45,687 nucleotides of DNA, taken from positions 1-45,687 of the forward strand of contig DATBIK010000050.1 in assembly GCA_036556985.1 (NCBI GenBank), read 5' to 3'. Positions 23,544 through 30,753 of this stretch are shown piece after piece (the first letter of the stretch is position 1; every line of letters starts with the position of its first letter). Origin of the DNA: JAPSGM01 sp036556985. GTDB taxonomy: Bacteria > Chloroflexota > Limnocylindria > QHBO01. Under the pieces are notes generated by a model that was not told where the DNA came from, searched no databases, and saw nothing but the letters and a program-made list of their open reading frames with translations. Both the position numbers and the translations under genes were made by a program.

Positions 23544-24244
23544 AGCTCGGACATGCAGCGCTTGGCGAGGCGATCGACCGGCCGAGCGTAGTAGGCGTTG
23601 ATGTGGGCCCGGTCGTAGCGATGGAGGCTCACCGGGCCGTTCGGCGTATCGGCGTGCATGCAGGTGGCAGCCACCGGTCCATCGGTGCGCGGCGGATTGC
23701 CCCAATGGCGCAGGCCGACCGAGTGCCCGATCTCGTGGCAGGCCAGGTGGGTGCGGCTGTCGTCGTCGGCGAAGAAGGCGGCGTACCGGGCGTTGAGGTT
23801 GAAGTGGAGCTCCTGGTGGCGGCACCAGCGGTCGCCGTGCTCGTTCACCCCCTGCCGTGCCTCCGCCGGGCAGTTGACCCAGCCGGCCGCGCCGTTCGCC
23901 CCATGGTCGGCGGCATAGACGATGACGTCGGTGAACCGATTCACGCGCCGCTGCTCGATCATCCGCAGCGCGGTCGGGCCGTAGGCGTCGCGCATTGCGC
24001 GACGCACCGAGTCGGCGAGGGCGCGCGGCACCGAGGCATCGATGACGATGTAGTGGCGGAAGTCGTCGCCGACGCTCACACAGCGTGGCGGCGTCACCGG
24101 CCGATCGCAGTCGAGCAACGACCCGAGCTCCGGAGAGCCCTCGTGCTCGGCGACGACGGGCGATGCGGCTCCGCTGAGCGCCAGGGCGATCGCGAACGCG
24201 GGCGCCAGGCGGGCGAGCCGGCGGATGAGGGGCCGGAGCTCCAT
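23540..24244 (-). CDS. Secreted metzincin-like protein, copy A
   Basis: The 234-residue paralogue of the next gene has a signal peptide (LAPAFAIALALSGAASPVVA), then LLDCDRPVTPPRCVSVGDD, an AMRDAYGPTALRMI helix, and CHEIGHSVGLRHWG with the zinc motif HExxHxxGxxH. TCMHADTPNGP follows as the likely Met-turn, and there is an extra tail ending RLAKRCMSEL. The repeated cysteines match those of copy B, so the fold is shared. The two genes overlap by 4 nt and probably arose by tandem duplication. A separate long frame reading on to 26002 is antisense to the oxidase. Confidence 0.83.
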   Translation of the reverse strand: MELRPLIRRLARLAPAFAIALALSGAASPVVAEHEGSPELGSLLDCDRPVTPPRCVSVGDDFRHYIVIDASVPRALADSVRRAMRDAYGPTALRMIEQRRVNRFTDVIVYAADHGANGAAGWVNCPAEARQGVNEHGDRWCRHQELHFNLNARYAAFFADDDSRTHLACHEIGHSVGLRHWGNPPRTDGPVAATCMHADTPNGPVSLHRYDRAHINAYYARPVDRLAKRCMSEL

Positions 24245-24382
24245 CGGGCCATGCTCCGGGTCCCGGCATCGGCTGTCAACCGTGGGCCGGAATGCGACGG
24301 ATGGCCGATGAGTTCCGCGCGTTCGTGCGGTCGAATGAGGCAGACGACCTCGCAGATCGCCCGGGAAGGACACGACGCACCG

Positions 24383-25771
24383 ATGCAGACCACGAACACA
24401 GCCGCCGCGCCGCTCGACGTCACGCGCCTCGATGAGGAGTTCAACGGCCGCGTGGTCGGTCCGGCCGGTGCCGACTACGACGAGATGCGCGCCGTCACGG
24501 CCGGCGGCATCGACCGTCGACCGGCCGCGATCGTCCGCGTGGCGGATGCGCGCGACGTTGCCCGCGCCGTCGCCCTCGCCCAGGAGACCGGGCTCGAGCT
24601 GGCGGTGCGCTCCGGCGGCCACAGTGCCGCCGGCCATGGGACCACCGAGGGCGGCATCGTCATCGATCTCCGCGACCTCGACGCGCTCGAGATCGACGTC
24701 CCTGGGCGCACGGCCTGGGCCGGCGCCGGCCTCACCGCGGGGGCGTACACCGCCGCGGCCGCCGAGCACGGGCTGGCGACCGGGTTCGGCGACACCGGTT
24801 CGGTGGGCCTCGGCGGCCTGATCACCGGCGGTGGCATCGGCTACCTGTCGCGCAAGCACGGACTGACCATCGACAACCTGCTCGCTGCCGAGGTCGTGAC
24901 CGCCGACGGCCGCGTGCTCGAGGTCGATGCCGAGCGCCACCCCGAGCTGTTCTGGGCCATCCGCGGCGGCGGCGGCAACGTGGGCGTCGTCACCCGCTTC
25001 CGGCTGCGGCTGCACCCGATCGACGGCTTCGTCGGCGGCATCCTCGTCCTGCCCGCCACGGCCGACGTGGTCGCCGGCTTCATCGCTGCCGCCGAAGCCG
25101 CCCCCGACGAGGTGTCCACGATCGCGAACGTCATGCCCGCGCCGCCGATGCCGTTCCTGCCCGAGGACCGCCACGGCGAGCTCGTCGTGCTCGCGATGCT
25201 CGCCCACGCCGGCGATACCGACGCCGCCGATGCCGCGCTGGCGCCCTTCCGCGCGCTCGCCGAGCCGTACGCCGACCTCGTCCGCCCGATGGCATACCCG
25301 GAGATGTTCCCGCCGGACGACCCGGACTATCACCCCACTGCGGTTGCCACCACCATGTTCATGGACCATGTCGGCCTCGCCGAAGCGGAGACGATCGTCG
25401 AGCGGCTGCGGGCGAGCGACGCGCAGATGCGCGTCGCCCAGCTGCGGGTGCTGGGGGGCGCGGTGGCGCGGGTGCCGGCGGACGCGACGGCGTACGCGCA
25501 TCGGTCCAGCCGGATCCTCGTGAACCTCGCCGCCTTCTACACGGGCGACGAGGAGCGGCGACAGCGCCAGGCGTGGGTGGACGACTTCGCCGCGCGCCTG
25601 GACCAGGGCGTCCCGGGGGCGTACGTGAACTTCGTCGGCGACGAGGGTCAGGAGCGCGTGCGCGCCGCCTACCCGGCCGCCACCTACGAGCGCCTGGCGG
25701 CGGTGAAGCGCCGCTACGACCCGGACAACCTGTTCCGGCTCAACCAGAACGTGCCGCCGGCCGCCGGGTAG
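24383..25771 (+). CDS. FAD-binding oxidoreductase, PCMH/berberine-bridge type
   Basis: The 462-residue flavoprotein has the PCMH FAD domain. RSGGHSAAGH supplies the histidine that commonly binds FAD covalently, and GDTGSVGLGGLITGGGIG is the second FAD loop. At the place where bicovalent family members have Cys the sequence reads GDT, so single attachment is expected. GGGGNVGVVTRFRLRLHP ends the domain. The C-terminal BBE segment RRYDPDNLFRLNQNV is also present. It should oxidise an alcohol, sugar or amine using oxygen; the substrate is unknown. The ATG at 24383 follows AAGGA by about 12 nt and is divergent from the metzincin pair. Confidence 0.93.
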   Translation: MQTTNTAAAPLDVTRLDEEFNGRVVGPAGADYDEMRAVTAGGIDRRPAAIVRVADARDVARAVALAQETGLELAVRSGGHSAAGHGTTEGGIVIDLRDLDALEIDVPGRTAWAGAGLTAGAYTAAAAEHGLATGFGDTGSVGLGGLITGGGIGYLSRKHGLTIDNLLAAEVVTADGRVLEVDAERHPELFWAIRGGGGNVGVVTRFRLRLHPIDGFVGGILVLPATADVVAGFIAAAEAAPDEVSTIANVMPAPPMPFLPEDRHGELVVLAMLAHAGDTDAADAALAPFRALAEPYADLVRPMAYPEMFPPDDPDYHPTAVATTMFMDHVGLAEAETIVERLRASDAQMRVAQLRVLGGAVARVPADATAYAHRSSRILVNLAAFYTGDEERRQRQAWVDDFAARLDQGVPGAYVNFVGDEGQERVRAAYPAATYERLAAVKRRYDPDNLFRLNQNVPPAAG

Positions 25772-25787
25772 CCGCCAGCCAATGGCC

Positions 25788-26309
25788 TCAGTCGGGCGGC
25801 GGGCGCGGCACCTCCCGGCGCCGACGGGCGAGGTGCACGCGGTCGAACGCATCGGGCAGAACGGCCACGTTCCAGCCGCCTTCCCGCGCCGCGCTGGGCA
25901 CGACGATGCCATCCACGCCCAGCTCGCGTGCCGCGCGCATGACGCGCAGCGCGTGACGATTCGGCGCGTCCGGAGCCCAGCCGGCTGTGAGCTGGCGCTC
26001 ACTCACCCGCAGCGCCCGGCGCGTCGTCGCGTCGCGGAAATCCAGCACGCGAAGGTCCAGGTCGATCGCGCATGCCCAGCGTTCATCGTCCCGAGGGTCC
26101 ACCGCGCCGTCCGTGGCGTGGCGCCACTCCGCCCACATCGTGTCGCGGTCGAGCGAGGCGTAGAGGGGCCACGGGTCGCCCGGCTGGTGGAAGCGGCCGG
26201 CATGCGGCGCCGATTGACGCGGTGGCAGGCAGCCGGGCACGCGCAGGGCGGTCTGTCGCCAGGCCCGGGTCCGGAGGCGCGCGACGGGGGCGAGGGTCGC
26301 CCGGCTCAG
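25788..26309 (-). CDS. RES-domain toxin, NAD-degrading type
   Basis: The 173-residue frame has the RES-family elements: TRAWRQTA (arginine), HAGRFHQPGDPWPLYASLDR, TMWAEWRHA with the conserved Glu, VLDFRDATTRRALRVS, and GIVVPSAAREGGWNVAVLP with the late Ser and Asn. Related toxins (MbcT and Photorhabdus RES) consume NAD+. It follows the Xre/MbcA-like antitoxin, forming a type II pair. No ATG or GTG fits the expected start: the frame's best candidate is a CTG overlapping the antitoxin stop (CTGA), which would favour low toxin translation. A longer frame back to 26426 runs over the antitoxin gene. Confidence 0.85.
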   Translation of the reverse strand: MSRATLAPVARLRTRAWRQTALRVPGCLPPRQSAPHAGRFHQPGDPWPLYASLDRDTMWAEWRHATDGAVDPRDDERWACAIDLDLRVLDFRDATTRRALRVSERQLTAGWAPDAPNRHALRVMRAARELGVDGIVVPSAAREGGWNVAVLPDAFDRVHLARRRREVPRPPPD

Positions 26310-26623
26310 GTCACGTCCCCGGAGGCGTAGGCCGTGGCCGCGCCGCGTACGCGGTCGAAGCCGCCGTCCGCCAGCACGTCCACCGGCCGCTCCCAGCCGA
26401 GGTGCGCGCTGCGAGCGGTGAGCCATGCCTGCCGGGCGCGGGGCGCCATCACCTCACCGAGGAGCTCCATGATCGCGCCCAGGTCGTCGAGCCGCACCCG
26501 GTACCGGTGCCGGCGCGGCTGCGCGCCGGCACGCCAGCGCTCCACGGTGCGGATGTTCGCACCGGTCGCCTCCGAGACGACGCGTGCCGGCAGCTGTCGC
26601 AGGGCGGGCGCGGTCATGGCCAT
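26306..26623 (-). CDS. Xre/MbcA/ParS-type antitoxin
   Basis: The 105-residue protein combines a helix-turn-helix (LPARVVSEATGANIRTVERWRAG) with the DUF2384/MbcA C-terminal domain (AHLGWERPVDVLADGGFDRVRGAATAYASG), which binds and blocks RES toxins. ATGs occur at 26623 and 26617. The first is preferred because TATCAT lies exactly 6 nt upstream, which would give a leaderless message. The toxin start overlaps its stop. It probably represses its own promoter, as usual for this class. Confidence 0.9.
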   Translation of the reverse strand: MAMTAPALRQLPARVVSEATGANIRTVERWRAGAQPRRHRYRVRLDDLGAIMELLGEVMAPRARQAWLTARSAHLGWERPVDVLADGGFDRVRGAATAYASGDVT

Positions 26624-26629
26624 GAAAAG

Positions 26630-26658
26630 ATGATAACGTCGGTCGTAACGCCGGTCAA
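26630..26658 (-). promoter_or_regulatory. Promoter and repeat operator of the antitoxin-toxin pair
   Basis: On the reverse strand TTGACC (26653-26658) and TATCAT (26630-26635) are 17 nt apart, close to sigma70 consensus. The -10 ends 6 nt before the ATG. The spacer and -10 contain a near-perfect direct repeat, GACCGGCGTTA then GACCGACGTTA with a 12-nt period, which could be the antitoxin operator. The -35 overlaps the stop codon of the DUF4342 gene. Confidence 0.7.
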
Positions 26659-26942
26659 TTTGTCGGAGGCGCCTCATTCGGAGAGCCGCCGCCATCGGTC
26701 CGGCGCTCGACCACGATCGTGCAGTCGGTGGCCAGGGCGGCGACGGCGCCGATGGCGGCCCAGACCGGCAGCAGCACAGCCCCGAGCACGCCGACCGTCA
26801 GCGGCACCTCGATCAGGGTCGTCCCCTCCTCGTTCTTGATGATGAGCCGGCGCACGTTCCCCTCGTGCACGAGCTCCTTGACCTTGGCGAGGACCTCCTC
26901 GCCGCGAAGGCGAATCTCCTCGGTGGTGAAGTTGTCCGTCAC
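26655..26942 (-). CDS. DUF4342 protein
   Basis: The 95-residue protein opens with TDNFTTEEIRLRGEEVLAKV, continues KELVHEGNVRRLIIKNEEG and TTLIEVPLTVGVLGAVLLPV, then a second hydrophobic stretch (WAAIGAVAALATDCTIVV). This matches the DUF4342 domain with a small amphipathic head and a membrane hairpin; the function is unknown. AGGAG stands 6 nt before the GTG. The start overlaps the VanZ stop by one base (TAGTG). Confidence 0.9.
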   Translation of the reverse strand: MTDNFTTEEIRLRGEEVLAKVKELVHEGNVRRLIIKNEEGTTLIEVPLTVGVLGAVLLPVWAAIGAVAALATDCTIVVERRTDGGGSPNEAPPTN

Positions 26943-27493
26943 TACGCACTCCTTTCGCTGGACCTGCCGTCCGCTGAGATGAGGCTCCACAGCAGCGTGC
27001 CCAGGATGGCCCCGCTGGTGTTGGCCAGGACGTCGGTGATGTCGGCCAGGCGGCCGGTGTTCATGACTGCCTGCGCCACCTCGACCGAGAGCGACACCGC
27101 CGCGGCCACGCCGGCGATCCACCACGTCGAGGCGCGGGGATGCCGCACGGCGAGGGCCGATCCGAGCGGCACGAAGAGCAGCACGTTGGCAACGAGCTCG
27201 GTCACCGCCACCGCCGGCTCGACCTGCCCGTCGAGCGCCCAGATCAGGTCGCGGAACGGGATGAGGTTCACGCGCTCCACCTGGGGGTCGAGCGGCTGGC
27301 CCAGGGTGAGGACGGCGATGGCCGCCAGGGCCACGAGCAGGGTGGTGTCCGGTAGCGTGGCGCCGAGCGCCGCACGCCAGCCCAGCCGCCTCGCGCGCCA
27401 CCAGGTGAGGACGCCGGAGAGCAACGCGATCAACGCGGCCAGCCACAGGAAGCCCGGCACGGCGGCGAGGAACCAGGCGAGGTACGTGCCCAC
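26942..27493 (-). CDS. VanZ-family membrane protein
   Basis: The 183-residue protein has about five membrane segments, and its core resembles VanZ: RVNLIPFRDLIWAL, TELVANVLLFVPLGSALAV, SLSVEVAQAVMNTGRLADITDVLANTSGAILG. The last block is the family signature. VanZ relatives occur in many bacteria without glycopeptide resistance, so no drug-resistance claim follows. It is co-transcribed with DUF4342 through a one-base overlap. Confidence 0.9.
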   Translation of the reverse strand: MGTYLAWFLAAVPGFLWLAALIALLSGVLTWWRARRLGWRAALGATLPDTTLLVALAAIAVLTLGQPLDPQVERVNLIPFRDLIWALDGQVEPAVAVTELVANVLLFVPLGSALAVRHPRASTWWIAGVAAAVSLSVEVAQAVMNTGRLADITDVLANTSGAILGTLLWSLISADGRSSERSA

Positions 27494-27524
27494 CCCGCAA
27501 GCCTAGCGGGCGGGGCGCTCGAGG

Positions 27525-28838
27525 TCAGGCGGCGGCCGTCTCCGGTTCGCCGGTCCGCTCGGCGTCGGCTTCGCCCGCCGCAGGCGCCGCTTCGGGCGCG
27601 GCCGTCGCGCCGGCCTCGCGGCGCCGCACGGCGCGCACCGCCGGCACGAGCAGGACGAGCAGGACGGGGATCCCGGCCAGGCCAGCGAAGGCGAGCAGGG
27701 CGGTGCGGGCACCCAGCGCGTCCGCCAGCGGCCCTGCCAGCGCGGACCCGGCCGGGAAGATGAGCAGCGACACCATCCAGTCGTAGGAGGAGACGCGCGA
27801 CAGGCTCTCGGCCGGCACCTGCTCCTGGACGGTGGTGTGCCACACGGTGTTCACGAAGGCGATCGACGAGGAGAAGGCGACCATGCCCACCGCCAGGGCG
27901 GGGAGCGGCGGCGTGAGCGAGAGGAGCAGGAGCATGGCCGGGGCGAGGAGCAGGAAGCCGAAGCTGGCCACCAGCGGCCGCCGGGGGCGCCAGCGCAGCG
28001 AGAGGGCGCCGCCCAGCAGCCCGCCCAGCCCGAACAGGCCCATGAGCAGGCCCCAGTCGCTCGGTCCGCCGTAGAGCCGATCGATCGTCACCGGGCCGAG
28101 GACGAAGAAGCCGGCGAAGGCGAGGTTGCCGAAGGCGAAGGCGCCGAGCGAGGCGACCAGCCAGCGGCGGCTCACGACCTCCTGCCAGCCGTCGGCCAGG
28201 TCGCGCGCGAAGGTCCGCCGCTCCATGCGTCCCGCCGAGGGCACGCGCAGGCTGGCCAGGAACAGGGCGCTGACCAGGAAGGTGACCGCGTCGAATGCGA
28301 AGACCCAGCCGGCGCCGGCGAACGCGACGATGACGCCGGACAGGATCGGGCCCACCATGAAGGCGGTGCTCTGCGACAGGTTGAGCGTGGCGTTGGCCTG
28401 CTGAAGCCGCCCGGCGCTGACGGTCTGCGGGATGAGCCCGGTCGACGCGGGCTGGAAGAAGGCCGATGCAGCCCCCGACGCGAACGAGGCTGCCATGAAC
28501 ACGGCCAGGTGGCCGCCACCGCTGAACGCGGCGAAGGCCAGCACGGCCTGCGCGGCGGCCCGGACCACGTCGGCGCCGATCATGATCCCCCGCCGCGGCA
28601 GCCGGTCGGCCCAGACCCCGCCGACGAGCATGAACACGACGCGCGGCACCATGAACGAGGCGAGCACCAGCCCGAGGTCCGCGGCCGATCTGCCGAGGGC
28701 GAGCACCGCGAAGGTCAGCGCCACACCGGTCATGCCGTCGCCCGCGGCCGACGTCGTCTGGCCGATCCACAGGCGCCGGAAGTTCGCCTCCTGCAGGGGT
28801 CCGAGGTGTCGCGTCAGGCGCCCGATCATCATCTCCAT
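27525..28838 (-). CDS. MFS exporter (EntS/macrolide-efflux type), copy 1
   Basis: The 437-residue transporter has the MFS_3 pattern: FRRLWIGQTTSAAGDGMTGVALTFAVL, then VPRVVFMLVGGVWADRLPRRGIMIGADVVRA, PASTGLIPQTV and RLQQANATLNLSQSTAFMVGPILSG. A second half follows (SDWGLLMGLFGLGGLLGGALSLRW) and the C-terminal tail is long, Ala/Glu-rich and cytoplasmic. It is a paralogue of the gene at 29437-30753. Its promoter carries a strong palindrome. The substrate could be a drug or siderophore; this is not determinable. Confidence 0.9.
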   Translation of the reverse strand: MEMMIGRLTRHLGPLQEANFRRLWIGQTTSAAGDGMTGVALTFAVLALGRSAADLGLVLASFMVPRVVFMLVGGVWADRLPRRGIMIGADVVRAAAQAVLAFAAFSGGGHLAVFMAASFASGAASAFFQPASTGLIPQTVSAGRLQQANATLNLSQSTAFMVGPILSGVIVAFAGAGWVFAFDAVTFLVSALFLASLRVPSAGRMERRTFARDLADGWQEVVSRRWLVASLGAFAFGNLAFAGFFVLGPVTIDRLYGGPSDWGLLMGLFGLGGLLGGALSLRWRPRRPLVASFGFLLLAPAMLLLLSLTPPLPALAVGMVAFSSSIAFVNTVWHTTVQEQVPAESLSRVSSYDWMVSLLIFPAGSALAGPLADALGARTALLAFAGLAGIPVLLVLLVPAVRAVRRREAGATAAPEAAPAAGEADAERTGEPETAAA

Positions 28839-28854
28839 CCGAACTTACTTAGCG

Positions 28855-28895
28855 TCAAACTGTTTGATATCGAACTACTTTAGGACCGGTGTCAA
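28855..28895 (-). promoter_or_regulatory. Promoter and palindromic operator of MFS copy 1
   Basis: On the reverse strand TTGACA (28890-28895) is followed after 17 nt by CGATAT (28867-28872). Just downstream, TCAAAC-T-GTTTGA (28855-28867, plus-strand reading) is a perfect 6-bp inverted repeat in a marked AT-rich island. A repressor bound there would block initiation. No regulator gene is adjacent. Confidence 0.65.
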
Positions 28896-28941
28896 GCCCC
28901 TCGGGCTGAACCCCGCGGCCATCTGCGCGCTACCGGTGGAT

Positions 28942-29412
28942 ATGACCGATGACACGGCCGCCCACCAGCCCTGCGACGAGCCCGAGCGACGGGCGTTCGC
29001 CTTCTGGATCGGGGACTGGGAGGTGCACGACACGGACGGACGCCTCGCGGGACGCAACACGATCACGTCCCTCTACGACGGCTGCGCGCTGCGCGAGGAA
29101 TGGCGCGGCGAGAGCGGGCACCGTGGCATGAGCCTGAACGCCTGGTCGCCGCGAACGCGGACGTGGCTGCAGACCTGGGTCGACAGCTCGGGGCTCGTCC
29201 TCGAGCTGGCCGGCGGCCTGGTGGACGGGGCGATGGTGCTCGAGGGCGACGCCGCCCTGCCCGGCCCCGACGAGCCGTTGCGTCGCCATCGGATCACCTG
29301 GTCGGTGATCGATGGTGATCCGGACCGGGTGCGGCAGCACTGGGAGGCATCTGGCCCGGAAGGTGGCTGGGAGACCGTGTTCGACGGGCGCTATCGGCGC
29401 GTGATCGACTGA
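28942..29412 (+). CDS. DUF1579-like hypothetical protein
   Basis: The 156-residue protein has FAFWIGDWEVHDTDGRLAGRNTI at the start, GCALREEWRGESGHRGMSLNAWSPRTRTWLQTW, a VDSSGLVLELAGGLVDGAMVL strand block and RHRITWSVIDGDPDRVRQHWEAS near the end. This is the pattern of small beta-barrel lipocalin-like proteins annotated as DUF1579 or similar. No signal peptide. It sits between the two MFS paralogues on the plus strand, 25 nt before copy 2. Function is unknown. Confidence 0.75.
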   Translation: MTDDTAAHQPCDEPERRAFAFWIGDWEVHDTDGRLAGRNTITSLYDGCALREEWRGESGHRGMSLNAWSPRTRTWLQTWVDSSGLVLELAGGLVDGAMVLEGDAALPGPDEPLRRHRITWSVIDGDPDRVRQHWEASGPEGGWETVFDGRYRRVID

Positions 29413-29436
29413 CGGAGGCTGTACGCTCCGTCCGGG

Positions 29437-30753
29437 ATGGAGCGCATCTGGGCCTTCCTGCGCAGCTCGACCGACGCGCTCTCGGAGCGCCCGTTCCGGC
29501 TGCTGTGGCTGGGGCAGACGGGATCGGCCATCGGCGACGCCCTGGTGGGGGTGGCACTCGCCTTCGCGGTCCTGGAGGTCGGTGGCTCCGCCGGCGACCT
29601 CGGGCTCGTGTTCGCCGCCTTCTCGGTCCCCCGCGTCGTCCTGATCCTGGCCGGCGGCGTGTGGTCGGATCGGCTCCCCCGCCAGCAGGTGATGGTCGCC
29701 TGCGACATCGTGCGCGCCGCCGCCCAGGCGGTGGTGTCGACACTGCTCATCACCGGCAATGGCCAGGTCTGGCACCTCGTGGCGCTCGCCGCGGTAATGG
29801 GCTCGGCCGCCGCGTTCTTCGTGCCGGCCACCGTCGGGCTCATGCCGGAGGTCGTCAGCCGCGACCGGCTGCAGCAGGCGAACGCGCTGGTGAGCCTCTC
29901 CCAGAGCGCGGCGCACATCTTCGGCCCGCTCGTCGCCGGGCTGCTGGTGGCGACCGTCGGGCCGGGCTGGGCGTTCGCCCTGGATGGCGCGAGCTTCCTC
30001 GTCAGCGCCGGCTTCCTTCTCGCCATGCGGATCCCGCCCCGGGCCGTCGAGGAACGCCTTTCCTTCCTCGCCGAGCTGGTCGACGGCTGGCAGGAGGTGG
30101 TGAGCCGCCGCTGGGTGGTGGCCTCCATCGTCACCTTCGCGCTGTCGAACGCCTCGCTGGCCTCGTTCCAGGTGCTCGGGCCGGTCGTGGCCTCGCGGGA
30201 GCTGGGCGGAGCGGCGGCGTGGGGCGCCATCCTCGCCGGCGGCTCGGTGGGCGGGCTCATCGGCGGTGCGATCGCCCTGCGCTGGAAGCCGCGCCGGCCG
30301 CTCATTCCCGCCTTCGCTGTGATGGCGGTCGCCAGCGTCCAGCTCCTCGTCCTCGTTCCGCCGTTGCCGGTGGCGGTGGTGGCGCTCGGATCGATGGTCG
30401 CCTTCGCAGGGATCGTGATCAGCAACGCCCTCTGGGACACGATGCTCCAGCAGCACATCCCGCCGACGGCCATGAGCCGGGTGAGCTCCTACGACTGGAT
30501 GGCATCGCTCGCGCTGCAGCCGATCGCCTTCGCCGCGGTCGGCCCGATGTCCGAGGTGATCGGCACCGGGGAGACGCTCCTCCTCGCCGCGGGGCTCGGC
30601 ATCGCGGCGAACAGCGCCGTCCTGCTCGTGCCGAGCGTGCGCAACCTCACTCGCCGCGAAGCGGTCGATCCACCCGTCGACCCAGCGCCTTCCGCTCAGC
30701 CAGCCTCGCCGGCGAGCACGGCCTCGAGCAGCGGATCGCGCCCCGCGAAGTAG
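29437..30753 (+). CDS. MFS exporter, copy 2 (paralogue of copy 1)
   Basis: The 438-residue transporter parallels copy 1: FRLLWLGQTGSAIGDALVGVALAFAVL, GGVWSDRLPRQQVMVACDIVRA, PATVGLMPEVVSRDRLQQAN, the shared DGWQEVVSRRW segment, and the SRVSSYDWMASL stretch matching SRVSSYDWMVSL. The pair lie inverted around the DUF1579-like gene. The final 60 nt overlap the end of the S41 gene on the opposite strand, a convergent overlap, and the C-terminal tail is Ser/Pro-rich. The substrate is unknown. Confidence 0.9.
   Translation: MERIWAFLRSSTDALSERPFRLLWLGQTGSAIGDALVGVALAFAVLEVGGSAGDLGLVFAAFSVPRVVLILAGGVWSDRLPRQQVMVACDIVRAAAQAVVSTLLITGNGQVWHLVALAAVMGSAAAFFVPATVGLMPEVVSRDRLQQANALVSLSQSAAHIFGPLVAGLLVATVGPGWAFALDGASFLVSAGFLLAMRIPPRAVEERLSFLAELVDGWQEVVSRRWVVASIVTFALSNASLASFQVLGPVVASRELGGAAAWGAILAGGSVGGLIGGAIALRWKPRRPLIPAFAVMAVASVQLLVLVPPLPVAVVALGSMVAFAGIVISNALWDTMLQQHIPPTAMSRVSSYDWMASLALQPIAFAAVGPMSEVIGTGETLLLAAGLGIAANSAVLLVPSVRNLTRREAVDPPVDPAPSAQPASPASTASSSGSRPAK

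Noticed and set aside
23540..26002. An 820-residue reverse frame joining the metzincin gene to the oxidase region
   Set aside because: The portion beyond 24244 is antisense to the FAD oxidase and has low-complexity composition. The signal peptide gives a clear start at 24244.
26942..27493. Glycopeptide-resistance role for the VanZ-like gene
   Set aside because: The domain match is to the broad family only. There are no vanHAX-type genes nearby.
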